Below are positions 25,818 through 36,079 of a DNA stretch of 64,000 nucleotides, one piece after another. A program made the translations under genes and the position numbers. The stretch lies in the NCBI RefSeq assembly GCF_024323335.1, contig NC_066579.1:129607854-129671853 (forward strand), given 5' to 3'. This DNA comes from Lathyrus oleraceus. Taxonomy: Eukaryota; Streptophyta; Magnoliopsida; Fabales; Fabaceae. The notes beneath the pieces are model-generated. The model was not told the DNA's origin, did not search any database, and saw only the letters and a list, made by a program, of their open reading frames with translations. Numbering within the stretch: position 1 is the first letter of the stretch; every line of letters begins with the position of its first letter.

Positions 25818-28181
25818 ATGGATGCTCAACAACAACAAGTTTTCAACTTTTCTCAACAAATGGAATCCAACACCACTGCCCAAAGTTCAAGTATTTCCAC
25901 TCCAACAGTTACAGGCGTTTCCACTACTCCAGTGTACAAGGAACCCCATGTTCTTGATCGTGAACCCCATATAAACCTAGCAACTCCCTTTGAGGGACTG
26001 GAAGTTTTGTGTGAATCTCTAGTGGACTTCAACAACATGAAGAGAAATGGAGTAGATCTTACTGAAGAACTCCGTCAACAAGGGTGGGAAAACTACTTCC
26101 AAAGGCTTTATGGCCCTGTTTACCCAAATCTCATCAAAGAATTCTGGAGATTTGCTGACGCTGATGACCATTTCATTGTCTCCTACGTATTGGGGGTAAA
26201 GATAGTGATTACTGAAAAGTCAATTGCTTCTTTACTGAACATGGAGAAAGATGGAGGAAGAAGGATCTACAACATCAACCCTAGGTCAAGGCGCATTGCT
26301 CAGGAAATAAATCCAACCATTTTCAAACTCAACACTGAAGGCAATCCTTCAAAGAACAAAGAACTTCATCAGAACCTCAGAGTATGGCTCAAGATCATTC
26401 TGGGAACCATTCATCATCGCCCAGCATCAAACTCCTCTGACTACATCAATACAGATCAGAAGTACATTCTGTATTGCATTCACAAAGGTTTGAAGCTCTG
26501 CCTTCCTGCACTACTCTTCAGATATCTCAGAGACTCTGTAAGGGAGACAAGAAACAACATGAAACCCAGAACCTACATTCCTCTGGGAAGGCTTTTGTCT
26601 GATGTCTTCATAGAAAATGGGCTTGTAGATCATCTGGAGAAGAACAAACTTATGGAAGATCTGGCGATAGATACTGGAAGGCCTCTGAACGCCAGAAATC
26701 TCAAGAGCATGGGAATCTTGAAGAAGATTCAAGTCAGACCCACGCTGGACACCTCCTGGGACGCTTTGAAAGATCAGAGGAAGCTGCCCCATGGTCTTGC
26801 AAGGTTCTACAAGAATGAACCCAGAGAAGCTATCCTCTTCTATATGCAGCGTCTGAAGGATGAAGGAGTCGATATCTCTGACTTCAGACTGGACGATTGT
26901 CTAGATTCAGAAGAAGACTTCGTCAAGTTCAAAAGAGGTCCCTCTAAAAAGAAGTCTTCAAAGGCAAAAAGAGCAAGGCTAGGAGAAACCTCTGAAATAA
27001 GATCTCCAGCGCCTCTGCAAGTAACTACTGGTAAGTCTACTCCCTCTATTCCCTCTGAACATCTTATGGCTTCTTCCAATCCTCTCCCAACACCACCTAT
27101 ATACACATCCTCTGAAACCCCACCTTCTACAACCAGAACCTCACAACCTCTACCCAAATTTAATCTTGCCCATATATCACTACCTCCATCTGAAGCTGAA
27201 GAAATGAACCAAACCACTTCCTCTTCATCTTCAGCCCCAGAATCACCTCCATACCTTATCCTCTCCTCTGACCCAGAATACTCTGACCCTAACTCTCCAA
27301 CCCTAGCCCAAATTCAGGCTCAAAACCTCGCTTCACAACAACCAACACTACCTGAAGTAACTTCACCACCACAACAAACAACAAACACACCCTCTGAAGA
27401 TCAACCCTCTGACCTCCACACCTCTGATATCACCCCGCCAAACACCTCCGCTGAACCTGAACCTGAACCTGAACCTGAACCTGAAGCTGAACCTGAACCA
27501 GAAGCTGAACCTGAACCTGAAGCTGAACCTGAACCTCTAACACTAAACCTCAGCCCTCCAACCTCTCCACCTCATACCTCTGAACCTGACCTTTCTATAC
27601 CTACCCTTGAGGAAGCCATCATGCTGTTCGCAGGGGCTTCAGTTCAGAAGGTCAAGTCTCTGACCAGTAACTCTGGCATCAGTGATGATCCCGATTCTGT
27701 AAGGACACACTGGAACATAGTCATTAGCTGGATGACCTCTGAGGCTTTTAAACTGAAGCACATCTCTGAACAAGTCAGAAACGACTTTATCAGAGATGCT
27801 GAGGCAAGACTACAGGAGAGACTTGCAAGAGAAGCTGAAGAAGAAGCCAGAAGGCTGGAGGAAGAAAGAGCAAGGGAAGCTGAAATCCTAAGGGCAAAGG
27901 AAGCTGAAGCTAAAGCTCTGGCCGATGCTGTTGCTGCTGCCGAAGCTGACGCACAGGCTGCTGCTGAAGCTGAAGCAAAGGCCGCTGCTGAAGCACATCA
28001 GGCTCTGACTCAGGGGGAGTCCTCATCTGTTGTTCCTATGGTTCTCCAGACGCTGGAAGAACAGAAGAAATATCAGCAGGAACTCCGTGCCAGAATGGAT
28101 AAACAAGATACTGTCAACGACAACATTCAGAACATGCTAGCTCAATTGCTTCAGAGAATGCCTCCGCCTCCCAACCCCTAG
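25818..28181 (+). CDS. SIRE extra ORF (env-like position), 787 aa
   Basis: ATG in good context, same phase as pol and open throughout. Residues about 30-270 form a globular domain that resembles the putative plant transposon protein family, with conserved-looking FWRFAD, IHHRPASN and YIPLGRLLSDVF words. Residues 390-650 are Pro/Ser/Thr-rich with a Glu-Pro repeat at about 547-573. Residues 663-730 are an Ala/Glu/Arg-rich predicted coiled coil, followed by a Gln-rich tail ending PPPPNP. I see no signal peptide and no hydrophobic span long enough for a membrane anchor, so an envelope role is not supported here. Function unknown; it lies between pol and the purine tract as in SIRE1-type elements. 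Confidence 0.85.
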   Translation: MDAQQQQVFNFSQQMESNTTAQSSSISTPTVTGVSTTPVYKEPHVLDREPHINLATPFEGLEVLCESLVDFNNMKRNGVDLTEELRQQGWENYFQRLYGPVYPNLIKEFWRFADADDHFIVSYVLGVKIVITEKSIASLLNMEKDGGRRIYNINPRSRRIAQEINPTIFKLNTEGNPSKNKELHQNLRVWLKIILGTIHHRPASNSSDYINTDQKYILYCIHKGLKLCLPALLFRYLRDSVRETRNNMKPRTYIPLGRLLSDVFIENGLVDHLEKNKLMEDLAIDTGRPLNARNLKSMGILKKIQVRPTLDTSWDALKDQRKLPHGLARFYKNEPREAILFYMQRLKDEGVDISDFRLDDCLDSEEDFVKFKRGPSKKKSSKAKRARLGETSEIRSPAPLQVTTGKSTPSIPSEHLMASSNPLPTPPIYTSSETPPSTTRTSQPLPKFNLAHISLPPSEAEEMNQTTSSSSSAPESPPYLILSSDPEYSDPNSPTLAQIQAQNLASQQPTLPEVTSPPQQTTNTPSEDQPSDLHTSDITPPNTSAEPEPEPEPEPEAEPEPEAEPEPEAEPEPLTLNLSPPTSPPHTSEPDLSIPTLEEAIMLFAGASVQKVKSLTSNSGISDDPDSVRTHWNIVISWMTSEAFKLKHISEQVRNDFIRDAEARLQERLAREAEEEARRLEEERAREAEILRAKEAEAKALADAVAAAEADAQAAAEAEAKAAAEAHQALTQGESSSVVPMVLQTLEEQKKYQQELRARMDKQDTVNDNIQNMLAQLLQRMPPPPNP

Positions 28182-28544
28182 GCACTTAGGATTTTGTTTG
28201 CCTGTTGTTTTGCTTTCCTTGTTTCTGACGTTTACTTGTTCTTTTTGCCCTTGTCTCTGTTGCCTTTTTATCTGAATACAATGCTTTTCTCTTGAATTTT
28301 TGCTATGTCTTTTTGATTCTGACAAAAAGGGGGAGAAGTCATTAATAGCTCTGATGAAAATACTGTCTAAATACCTTAAGCACTCTGCAACATATTTTTC
28401 TTAAAAATAAATTTATCTAACACTAGACTTAAGAAATTGCAGAAGGTATCAAGAAACCTCATTGCTTGGAAGCTCTGGTAAGGACTTCTGAACTCCCTAG
28501 CCTATCTCAGGGGGAGCTCTTGTCATCATCAAAAAGGGAGAGAT
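28182..28544 (+). promoter_or_regulatory. SIRE 3' UTR with repeated purine tracts
   Basis: Three polypurine-like stretches follow the extra ORF: AAAAAGGGGGAGAAG near 28323, CAGGGGGAGCT near 28508, and AAAAAGGGAGAGAT at 28531-28544 directly before the 3' LTR. The last is the expected primer for plus-strand synthesis. The upstream copies may be relics of duplication or extra initiation sites. Confidence 0.75.
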
Positions 28545-29627
28545 TGTAAGAACAAAAATTGTTCTACAACAGATTCCATGATTTTGATGATAACAAAGGA
28601 TGAAACCAAAATTGGCACCCTAACGAAAAGTTTCTAAGTGTGCAGGGTTCTAAGGAAAGAAGGAAGAGATCTGATGACGTCATCAGATACAGAATCATAT
28701 CAGATACAAATTATCAGAAGACCAGAAGCATCTGAAGTAGAAACACGTTCAAGAAAGTCTAACTCTGAGCAAAACAGCAAAATATCAGAAGCATCTGAAC
28801 AAGAAATACGCTCTAGAAGTTCTGACTCTGAACAACGGTATGTCAAACTCCAGAAGCTCTCAGCGCTATCTGAAGAAACCATCAGAACTCAAAAGAAATC
28901 AACATCAGAAGTTAGATAGCAAGATTCCAAGATTCCCAGAAACACGAAGACTCTGATCATGGATTTCCTAATAAAGAAAGAGTAACGTTAACTTCAAATA
29001 AAGGCTTGGAAATGGATTTCCTAATACAGAAAGAGACGTTAACTCCAAATTCAAATGAAAAGGAACTATATTTGGAAAGAAGTCATTCGAGGAGAAAAAG
29101 TAGTGTTGGCAAGAAGCTATATAAGTTATGGCATTAATTCAAATTATTGGCAATCAATTTCAACGACTACTTCACTCCTATATAAAGGACTGCAAATCAA
29201 CATTGAGAAGACAAGAAAATACTGAAACATCAACACACATAAAAACGTCTTATTCTCTCAATCTTCACAAAGCTTTTGCTTAGAACGTGAAACACTCTTT
29301 TGTTCTTTCTGTTGTAATATTTGCTTATCTTAGAAGCACTCTAGATTACATAAATCTTTATCTTTGTTTTTATTTCCTCAAGTGACTCTGCGCAGTCTGT
29401 ATACTTGAGAGGACTAAGAGATCTTTCTCTTAGACGTGGTTTGTAATCAATCTTTCAAGATTAGTGGATTAAGTCCTTGTTGAAGGCGAAATCACCTTGG
29501 CCGGGTGGACTGGAGTAGCTTTGTGTTATAAGCGAACCAGTATAAATTCCTTGTGTGGTTTTTATTTTAAAAAGTGCTTATTTTCCAAAATAATTCAAAC
29601 CACCCTTTCTTGTTTTTCTCACCTTCA
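28545..29627 (+). repeat. SIRE 3' LTR
   Basis: 1083 bp, the same length as the 5' LTR, with about nine single-base differences visible (for example GCAGGG against GCAGAG near the start and CAATCAATT against CCATCAATT near 29150). Ends CACCTTCA before the AACTC target duplication. Confidence 0.95.
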
Positions 29628-29676
29628 AACTCTTAGGCTTGAAATACAGATACCCTCATAACAAGAAACACGCAAC

Positions 29677-30481
29677 TAGAAGTGGCAAAATGGATGGATT
29701 GGATGGATATGGATTGGAACGTTAATGGATGGATCAAAATAATCCATTAGTTCATTAACAATCCACTAAACGTTTCTTAAAAATATCCAATCCAATTCAT
29801 CCATTAAAAATAAAATTCATCAAATCCATCCATTATCATATTTTTAGTGGATGGATATCCATCCATTCATTTTTTTTTGAAAAAATTGTTTTTTTAAATA
29901 TTAATTTTTTTATTTTTAAAAAGTTCTATTTTTTTTACTTTTGGAAAAAGTCCACTTGGTTTTTTGAAAAAATCATTTTTTTTAAGAAAAAAAATTAATT
30001 TTTCATATTTTAATGAAAAAAATTCAGTTTTTTTAAAAAGTATTTTTTTTCGGGAAAAAAACATATTTTTGTATTTTCGGAAAAAAGTATTTAAAAATGT
30101 TTTTTTTATATTCATAAAAAAAAAGTTTTTCGAAAATAAAATCAAATTTTGATATTTTTCAAAAAACGATTTTTAAATTTTTGTGAAAAATCGGTTTTTT
30201 GTATTTAAAAAAAACGATATTTTTTCGAAAAAAAATAATTTTTTTATTTTTTTAAAAAATAATTTTTTAATATTTGAAAAAATTCATTTTTTTAAAAATT
30301 AGATTAAAAAATCTATTGGATCATTAAAATGTGTTGGATGGATTGGATCAATCCATGTTTGTAAATGGATGAATTTAATTCAATCCATTAACTTAGTTTT
30401 TATGTAGTGGATGGATTGGATGAATTTTTTGGTGGATGGATTGGATGGATTTTGTCTTAATGGATCCAACTGCCACCCCTA
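29677..30481. mobile_element. Non-autonomous hAT element with GGATGGAT subterminal repeats
   Basis: 805 bp, ends TAGAAGTGGCA and (reversed) TAGGGGTGGCA, flanked by the perfect 8-bp duplication CACGCAAC at 29669-29676 and 30482-30489. TIR sequence and 8-bp duplication are diagnostic for the hAT superfamily. Both ends are packed with GGATGGAT/ATCCATCC words (about 29690-29870 and 30330-30465), the likely transposase-binding arrays. The middle (29875-30305) is runs of A and T with no credible gene; frames of 62 and 83 residues there are only Lys/Phe runs. Confidence 0.92.
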
Positions 30482-31270
30482 CACGCAACATACACTATTC
30501 GAGGACTTTTTCGGTTGTAGCGGGGCTAAGGTGTAAGATGGGGAGTTAAAACAAAAAAAAAGGAATACTAGGGGTTCAGGCTCAGATTTCGTGTTGTTAC
30601 CCTCGTAACTGTTGTTCAATAGAATACAAGGGTATTTTTTTGGGACATTGTTCTTGTTGAGATTCATTGGCTCATATATTTTCTTTTATTGCTCTTTTGA
30701 GCATGCTCTTTGCCAATCTTAATACTTATCTACAATTCGTCGGTGTCCCCAACATTTTGATGAAACCCCAAACTTAGGCTTTTCCGCAGCTTCGGGGTAA
30801 ACAACACTTATCTAAGCAGGGTGTGGTAGTGTATGGGCTTATGTCTATATACAGTGGTTAAATAACAAACAAAAGGAAATATGGCTCAAATTTGGTGAAC
30901 AAAGGGTAATAATGGCGGGTTGGCTGGAAAGGCTCAGGGTTAAAATACAAAAACAATGCCTCAGTGTGTACAGTGTGTTATGAAATTCCAGTATCTCTAA
31001 TGCAAACCCAGAAAGACAAAGACATACCTGAACCGCTCTCATGATGACAAGTAGCATCAACCTTCGGGGGTTTCTAGAAGAGCAAGTAGAGGGGTGTGTC
31101 TTCCTACCAATCGCTCCAAGCTTTATCATTCATCCCGCACAAATGTCCTTTATTTGTAACACATAGAGTACCATACAATTAATTAAAATGAAAATATCAA
31201 GAACAAAACAAACAACAGAAACAAACAAAAAACAACAAATAATAACCCCCCCCCCCCCCCCCACACACAC
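30482..31270 (-). other. Athila 3' region, non-coding, with C17-(AC)6 tract
   Basis: Continues the Athila 3' untranslated region beyond the hAT insertion. No conserved frame. A C17 run at 31246-31262 followed by (AC)6 to 31274 is a simple-sequence tract, likely to vary between individuals and to cause sequencing errors. Confidence 0.6.
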
Positions 31271-32460
31271 ACACTTGAACTAAACATTGTCTGTAATGTT
31301 CAATCCAAGATAGAGGGGGACTCACACCGGTTCACTGTGGAGGAAGAAATTGCAACATCAGACGTTGCATCATCGCGTGCATCTCGTCCATCAGAGTCCC
31401 TTGACGGGCCTGCTCTACACCTTGTCGTGTTTGCTCCGCTCGGAGATCGCCAATTTCTGTTTGCATCCGTGACCATTATAGCACCTGCAGCAAATGTGTC
31501 AGCATTGTGCTCGTCCATATCATATTGGACGGAACTTTCATATAGCCAATTGGTCGTGTTTGAAATGCTAATTCGTGCAGGGTCAAGAAGAGCCATAATA
31601 AACTAGCCCGAACTCATTAAGGCATAATAATCAGAAACTTGTGAAGTCATACCTTGTTGAACCAATGCGTTTATGTCCAGTTTGCTTTTACCCGCTACCG
31701 GTGTCTCATTAAGTGCAGTCGGGTCATATCTGAAATGGTGGGCAATCTGAGTGATGATGCCCCCTATGGAGATTCCCCCTGGGCTGCTCTCCCCATGCGA
31801 CCCAGATAATCTGCAGCAAATGCTGCAATGCTCACAGCTACCCGATTTGCCATGGCAAACAAAAAGAATAGTTCCCTCTGGGTGGCTACACCTGTACTGT
31901 CACCTCTACCAAAAAGTATGAACGCCAGCACCTTCTGGGCATACCTGAAACAGGGATTTTGAATACCCGATGCCTTTGCCCCTTTAGCCACATAGTCGGA
32001 TCTTCCCGTAATGGCCAACAAGAAAGTCTTAGCATCAAAGTTGTCTGGTACGACTCCGAGGCCATAAAGGGGCAGGCGAAGAATTTCACCCAGCTGCTCC
32101 ACTGTCAACTCGTGGTCAACATTGAATAACCTGAAAGACAGTGTTCCTCCAAAGTACATCGTTGTACCCGTCCAACCCTTTTAGCTTGAACTCAATTATT
32201 CTTAAACTCAAGCATTCCTAGAACATGGAACATCCTATCCAATTCTTCAAACAAACCTAATTGAAATAAAGTATTGGAGCAAAGATACCTTGTCAGAGTG
32301 ATTTTCCGTTTGACGTGAGATGTGTACCCCCGTTCATGATCTGGGTTGTCAAATATGATATCATGTGAATTTGGATGATAGATTGTCCGTTTCCGTGGAC
32401 GGGATGATTCCGCATCTGCTTGCTTCCATTTGGAGATTCTTTTCGGCGACACTTTTGTTT
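31271..32460 (-). pseudogene. Athila env-like/ORF1-type gene remnant
   Basis: Three minus-strand frames follow one another: 32452-32192, 32159-31764 and 31596-31300. The middle one has a hydrophobic-acidic region with LTVEQLGEILRLPLYGLG, a hallmark of the Athila ORF1/env-like protein family that lies downstream of integrase. The first carries a basic start (SRPRKRTIYHP); the last is a polar tail. Frameshifts or stops separate them (one between 32192 and 32159, one between 31764 and 31596). I see no clear transmembrane segment in what is left. Role of the family is unknown; an envelope function is only a proposal. Confidence 0.7.
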
Positions 32461-32660
32461 CCTAAAACACAATTTATCACAAAAAAAAAATAAGGAAAAC
32501 GGAAAAAGATTACCGTAGCTTTATAGAGGATGGCGAGTAGAGCAACTTCGTGAAGGGTGCTGGAAAGTTGGACAGAGTATGCCGCTAAAGTTGGGAGCTT
32601 TAAGGTAGTTTGGTAATGGAGGAAGGTTAAGAAAATGAGAGGAAGGAAAAGGATGACGTG

Positions 32661-32665
<5 letters not shown>

Positions 32666-32694
<29 letters not shown>
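32666..32694. repeat. (GA)n microsatellite
   Basis: About 14 uninterrupted GA units in the Athila region between the env-like remnant and the palindrome cluster. Confidence 0.95.
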
Positions 32695-32698
<4 letters not shown>

Positions 32699-32809
32699 AG
32701 AAAATCAGATTTTATTGGTAGATTAAGGGTAAAATGTGTTTAAGTGGTGAAAATTTCGGGTGGGGTCCACAAAAACACAAAAAGACGAAATTTGAAAAAT
32801 ATGGTCGTT

Positions 32810-32990
32810 GGGCCTGATACGGACAGCCGTGTCAGGCCACTGTAATTTGAGGCATCTCCCAGCAGGGCTGACATGGGTCGTGTCAGCTGACACGGGCGGC
32901 CGTGTCAGGCTACTATAAAACTTGATTTTTCCTTGCTTGCCTGACACGGGCCGTGTCAGGTGACACAGGCGCCCATGTCAGGGCCCTGTT
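32810..32990. repeat. CCGTGTCA palindrome cluster in Athila internal region
   Basis: Several GC-rich self-complementary words, for example CTGACACGGGCGGCCGTGTC near 32890 and CTGACACGGGCCGTGTCAGG near 32940, set in AT-rich surroundings. The same word family occurs in both LTRs (18670-18860 and 59750-59930). On a transcript they would fold into short hairpins. Confidence 0.75.
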
Positions 32991-33189
32991 TTTTCAAAAA
33001 AAGTCGACTTTTCCACTGTTTTTGGTTTTATCCCTGTTCTTCTGGTGTCCGACAATGTTACTCAACCCTTCTCTTCTAAACTGCGTGATGTCACAGTGAA
33101 CCTACGAATAACTGTAAATACACCAAACATGGAAATCGTTAGATAAAAACCGCGTGGGTTGCCTCCCACGAAGCGCTGTGTTTAACGTC

Positions 33190-33473
33190 GCATGGCTCGA
33201 CAGTCGTCTCCCTCATCCTTGGAGATTAACATTCTCAATCAGACCACTTTCCTGTCCCTGATGATAATGCTTCAATCGTTGTCCGTTTACCTTGAAGGTA
33301 TCCCCATTATTTGGATTTTTCAATTTGATAGCTCAATGGGGAAACACTTTGTGCACCACAAACGGACCGAACCACATGGATTTCAACTTTCCTGGAAAAA
33401 GCTTTAATCTGGAGTTGAACAAGAGCTTCAACTGTCCCTCGATAAACTCTTTTCTCTGCAGCTTCTAATCGTG
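33190..33473 (-). pseudogene. pol: Athila pol C-terminal tail, degenerate
   Basis: Read on the minus strand this stretch continues the integrase C-terminal part with recognisable words ([25 protein letters not shown]) but in frames interrupted by shifts and stops. It ends near a GGGAGGCAACCCACG word usual at the end of Athila pol. Not translatable as it stands. Confidence 0.65.
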
Positions 33474-33924
33474 TCATTTCTTTGTCTTTTCTTTGTATAG
33501 CTTGGCGTTTTCATACGCTTGATTCCGAAATTCCTCTAACTCATGGAGCTTAAGGGTGCGGGACTCACCGGCTTTAGCCAGATCATAATTCAAGAATTTG
33601 GATGCCCAAAATGCTTTGTGCTCCAACTCTAGTGGCAAGTGACAAGCTTTACCATAAACCAACTGATACGGGGACGTACCTATGGGCGTTTTGAAGGTTG
33701 TTATGTACACCCATAGTACATCTTCTAACTTTAGTGCCCAATCCTTCCTAGATGCACACACAGTCTTTTCCAATATATGCTTAATCTGCTTGTTGGACAC
33801 TTCGACATGCCCACTCGTTTGAGGGTGATATGGAGTGACGGTCTTGTGTTTAACATTAAACTTCTTAAGAAAGTTCTCCATCATTTTGTTCAAAAAATGA
33901 GTGCATTCATCACTGATAAGTGCT
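33474..33924 (-). pseudogene. pol: Athila integrase, C-terminal half of core
   Basis: Holds the third part of the DDE core: [19 protein letters not shown], where the Glu of the usual GQVE/GHVE motif is present, and the [23 protein letters not shown] block (here [18 protein letters not shown]). The frame is open from the Tekay target site at 33924 to TGA/TAG at 33474. Removing the Tekay array joins it in phase with 49022-49534, so the insertion itself, not a mutation, split the integrase. The ATG used for the listed frame at 33893 is internal. Confidence 0.85.
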
Positions 33925-33929
33925 CTTGG

Positions 33930-35932
33930 TGTAACACCCTTCTAAAATACCCCAAATGTTTAATTAAAATAATAAAAATATCAATCAGAGTAATTATGCC
34001 CCGAAGGGTGTCACACAACATATTCACACCATGTTCCAAAATATCCTGTCATGCTCATTTATTTAATCAAATAAAACAATTGCATAACTCGCAGCGGAAT
34101 AAAATCCAATATCAATACAAAACATGCAACACAATACATGTAAGCTTATTCAACAATCATCAATGAAAACAAGTAGAACATCCCGTCCCGATGTTACATC
34201 TATCAGAGCATGACCCACTAAGGAACTACTTCTAAACTCCAAGTACTAGCTCCTACTCAATCACTGCTCGTTACCTGAAAAACAGTTGTAAGGGTGAGTT
34301 CCTCAATCGATATAATAAGTATTATAAAATATCATGTTATGTTAAGTGATTCAACACACTTCATCACCCTAATCAAACACCCGTTCAGGAACAGCATATC
34401 AATTCCAACATCATACTTAATAACAACACAACAATGCCAACACAAACACACGTGTAATATTGGAATACATCCATTCATATTACACGCCATACATATATTA
34501 TGCAATGAGACTCCATGCATGCGGTACCGACTATTTTGTGAACATATAGTTCAACCTCACCGTCCAAATCCAGGCACGGCTACCAAGCTCACTAGTCCCA
34601 CTCATTTGAGACATAGTGACTCACTCACTAATTCCTCACCATGGGAATTAGCTACTACCCCAAATGGGCCATGCTATGCACGCTAATCACCTAGCATGCA
34701 ACATCAATAACAACCAAAATGATTTACTCACTAATTCCTCACCATGGGAATTAGCTACCACCTTAAAGGCCACAATATGCATGCTAATCACCTAGCAATG
34801 CAACATCAACAACAATTCAAGAATAGACACATGCTCACACTCTAAGCCATAAAATAGTCTATTCACAATTGCATACATTCACCTCATCATGTATACCATC
34901 ACATATCATCAACAAAAGCATATCATATCATGCCACATAATCAATCATAGTATTAGCACCCTCTACTAATACATATACTATTCAAAATAACGGGAAATGA
35001 TCCCTACAACATCATACCTCAGCTAAGTACATCACTCAGCCTAAACAACCAAAAACTGCACAACAACAGTTCAGAAAAACCACAAGTCTGCCCATACGCG
35101 TACTGCCTATGCCCATACGCGTACTGCCCAAACCTGACCAAGTCCATACGCGTAATGCTCACTCTCATACGCGTATGCTACGCGTACCACATCTTCATAC
35201 GCGTACCAACAGAGACAATTTCACGTTCAAAACATCATCTTTTCACTCATACGCGTACTGCCTAGTGCCATACGCGTACCATGCCATCTCATACGCGTAT
35301 TGCCTAGTGCCATACGCGTATGACCAGAAACCAGAATTTCCAGATCTGCAATGGCTTTCTCTGCTACGAGATCTATCCAATTCAACCTTCCACAGTCCAA
35401 ATTTACACACAATTCATTCATATCATCTAACACGAATCATACACTTTCGATTTCACAAATTGCTAACCTTTCTACCTCTAATTCCTACGAATTTCTCATC
35501 AATCATCACTCAAATTCGTTCATCAATAATTCACAAGTTCATCACATATATCATTCAATCAGAGGCAATTTCAATGGTTTCTCACTACCCATCACATATT
35601 ATCCCATAATACCCATTAAGCGATGATAAACCCCCCTTACCTTAGTTAATCCGGCAATTCCGTTAGCTTCAAGCTTTTCCTCTTCCCTTGCTCTGTCTCT
35701 TTGCCCTTTCTCTCTTTCAGCTGTTTCTCTGTTCCTTTTCACGTGAAAACCCTTTTTCCAAAAATTGGGACTTTTTATTATTCTAACTTATATACTCCAA
35801 TAATAAAACCCAATAATATTATCCCAATAATAATATTAATAATCCAATAATATTAATCCAATTATTTAATTAAATTAATAATATACTATTAACTCAATTT
35901 AAATAATTATTTCATTTTATTGGGGTGTTACA
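33930..35932 (-). repeat. Tekay LTR 1 (outer, 3' side of the array)
   Basis: 2003 bp. It has a TATA box on the minus strand (GTATATAAG, as in LTR 3) near its right end, so transcription would run leftwards with a U3 of only about 140 bp. A G-box, CACGTG, lies just downstream. A cluster of ten TACGCGTA words lies at 35093-35322. Frames of 62-166 residues here recur in all three LTRs and are not genes. Confidence 0.95.
35093..35322. repeat. Cluster of ten TACGCGTA palindromes
   Basis: Ten copies of the perfect palindrome TACGCGTA, mostly as CATACGCGTAC/T, at irregular spacing of 10-40 bp. Equivalent clusters lie at 41634-41863 and 48178-48407. They fall downstream of the TATA box, in the transcribed leader. 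ACGCGT also matches the core bound by CAMTA-type factors, but no function is shown. Confidence 0.9.
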
Positions 35933-35945
35933 ACTCTCCCCCACT
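35933..35945 (-). promoter_or_regulatory. Tekay polypurine tract, internal copy 1
   Basis: The minus strand reads AGTGGGGGAGAGT immediately before LTR 1. The same sequence borders LTR 2 at 42473-42485. Confidence 0.9.
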
Positions 35946-35974
35946 AAAAGAGTTTTCGTCCTCGAAAACATACC

Positions 35975-36079
35975 TCAAGCGAACAACTCAGGATAAGACT
36001 CCTTCATCTGACTCTCAAGTTCCCAAGTCACATTGCCACCTGCTGGTCCTCCCCAAGCTACCTTCACCAAGGCAATCTC
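35975..36079 (-). pseudogene. pol: Tekay chromodomain tail beyond stop, copy 1
   Basis: 35 in-frame codons continue after the TAA at 36080-36082 up to TGA at 35975-35977. The words LVKVAWGG and TWELESQMKESYP are the second half of a Tekay-type chromodomain, which is thought to steer integration by binding chromatin. The stop removes this half; an AAG to TAG/TAA-type change at a Lys codon is the simplest explanation. The same break is in copy 2 (42515-42619). Confidence 0.85.

Larger units (their letters stand above)
19406..29627 (+). mobile_element. SIRE/Maximus-type Ty1/copia retrotransposon, full length
   Basis: 10,222 bp with two 1083-bp LTRs (TGTAAG...CTTCA) and target duplication AACTC at 19401-19405 and 29628-29632. 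Gene order gag, protease, integrase, RT, RNase H marks Ty1/copia; the extra ORF between pol and the 3' LTR and the iMet primer site fit the SIRE lineage. pol and the extra ORF are open; gag carries a frameshift and a stop. The LTRs differ at about nine sites that I could see (for example 19505 G/A type changes), implying a fairly recent insertion into the Athila 3' region. Confidence 0.95.

Noticed and set aside
29894..30152. Lys/Phe-rich frames of 62-83 residues inside the hAT element
   Set aside because: They come from A and T homopolymer runs and match no transposase motif.
35093..35322. CRISPR-like reading of the regularly recurring TACGCGTA words
   Set aside because: Spacing is irregular, the repeat is only 8-11 bp and the sequence is a eukaryotic LTR.
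35109..35609. 166-residue frame in each Tekay LTR
   Set aside because: It lies in the LTR, spans the TACGCGTA cluster (giving Pro-Tyr-Ala-Tyr words) and has no domain; it is conserved only as part of the LTR.
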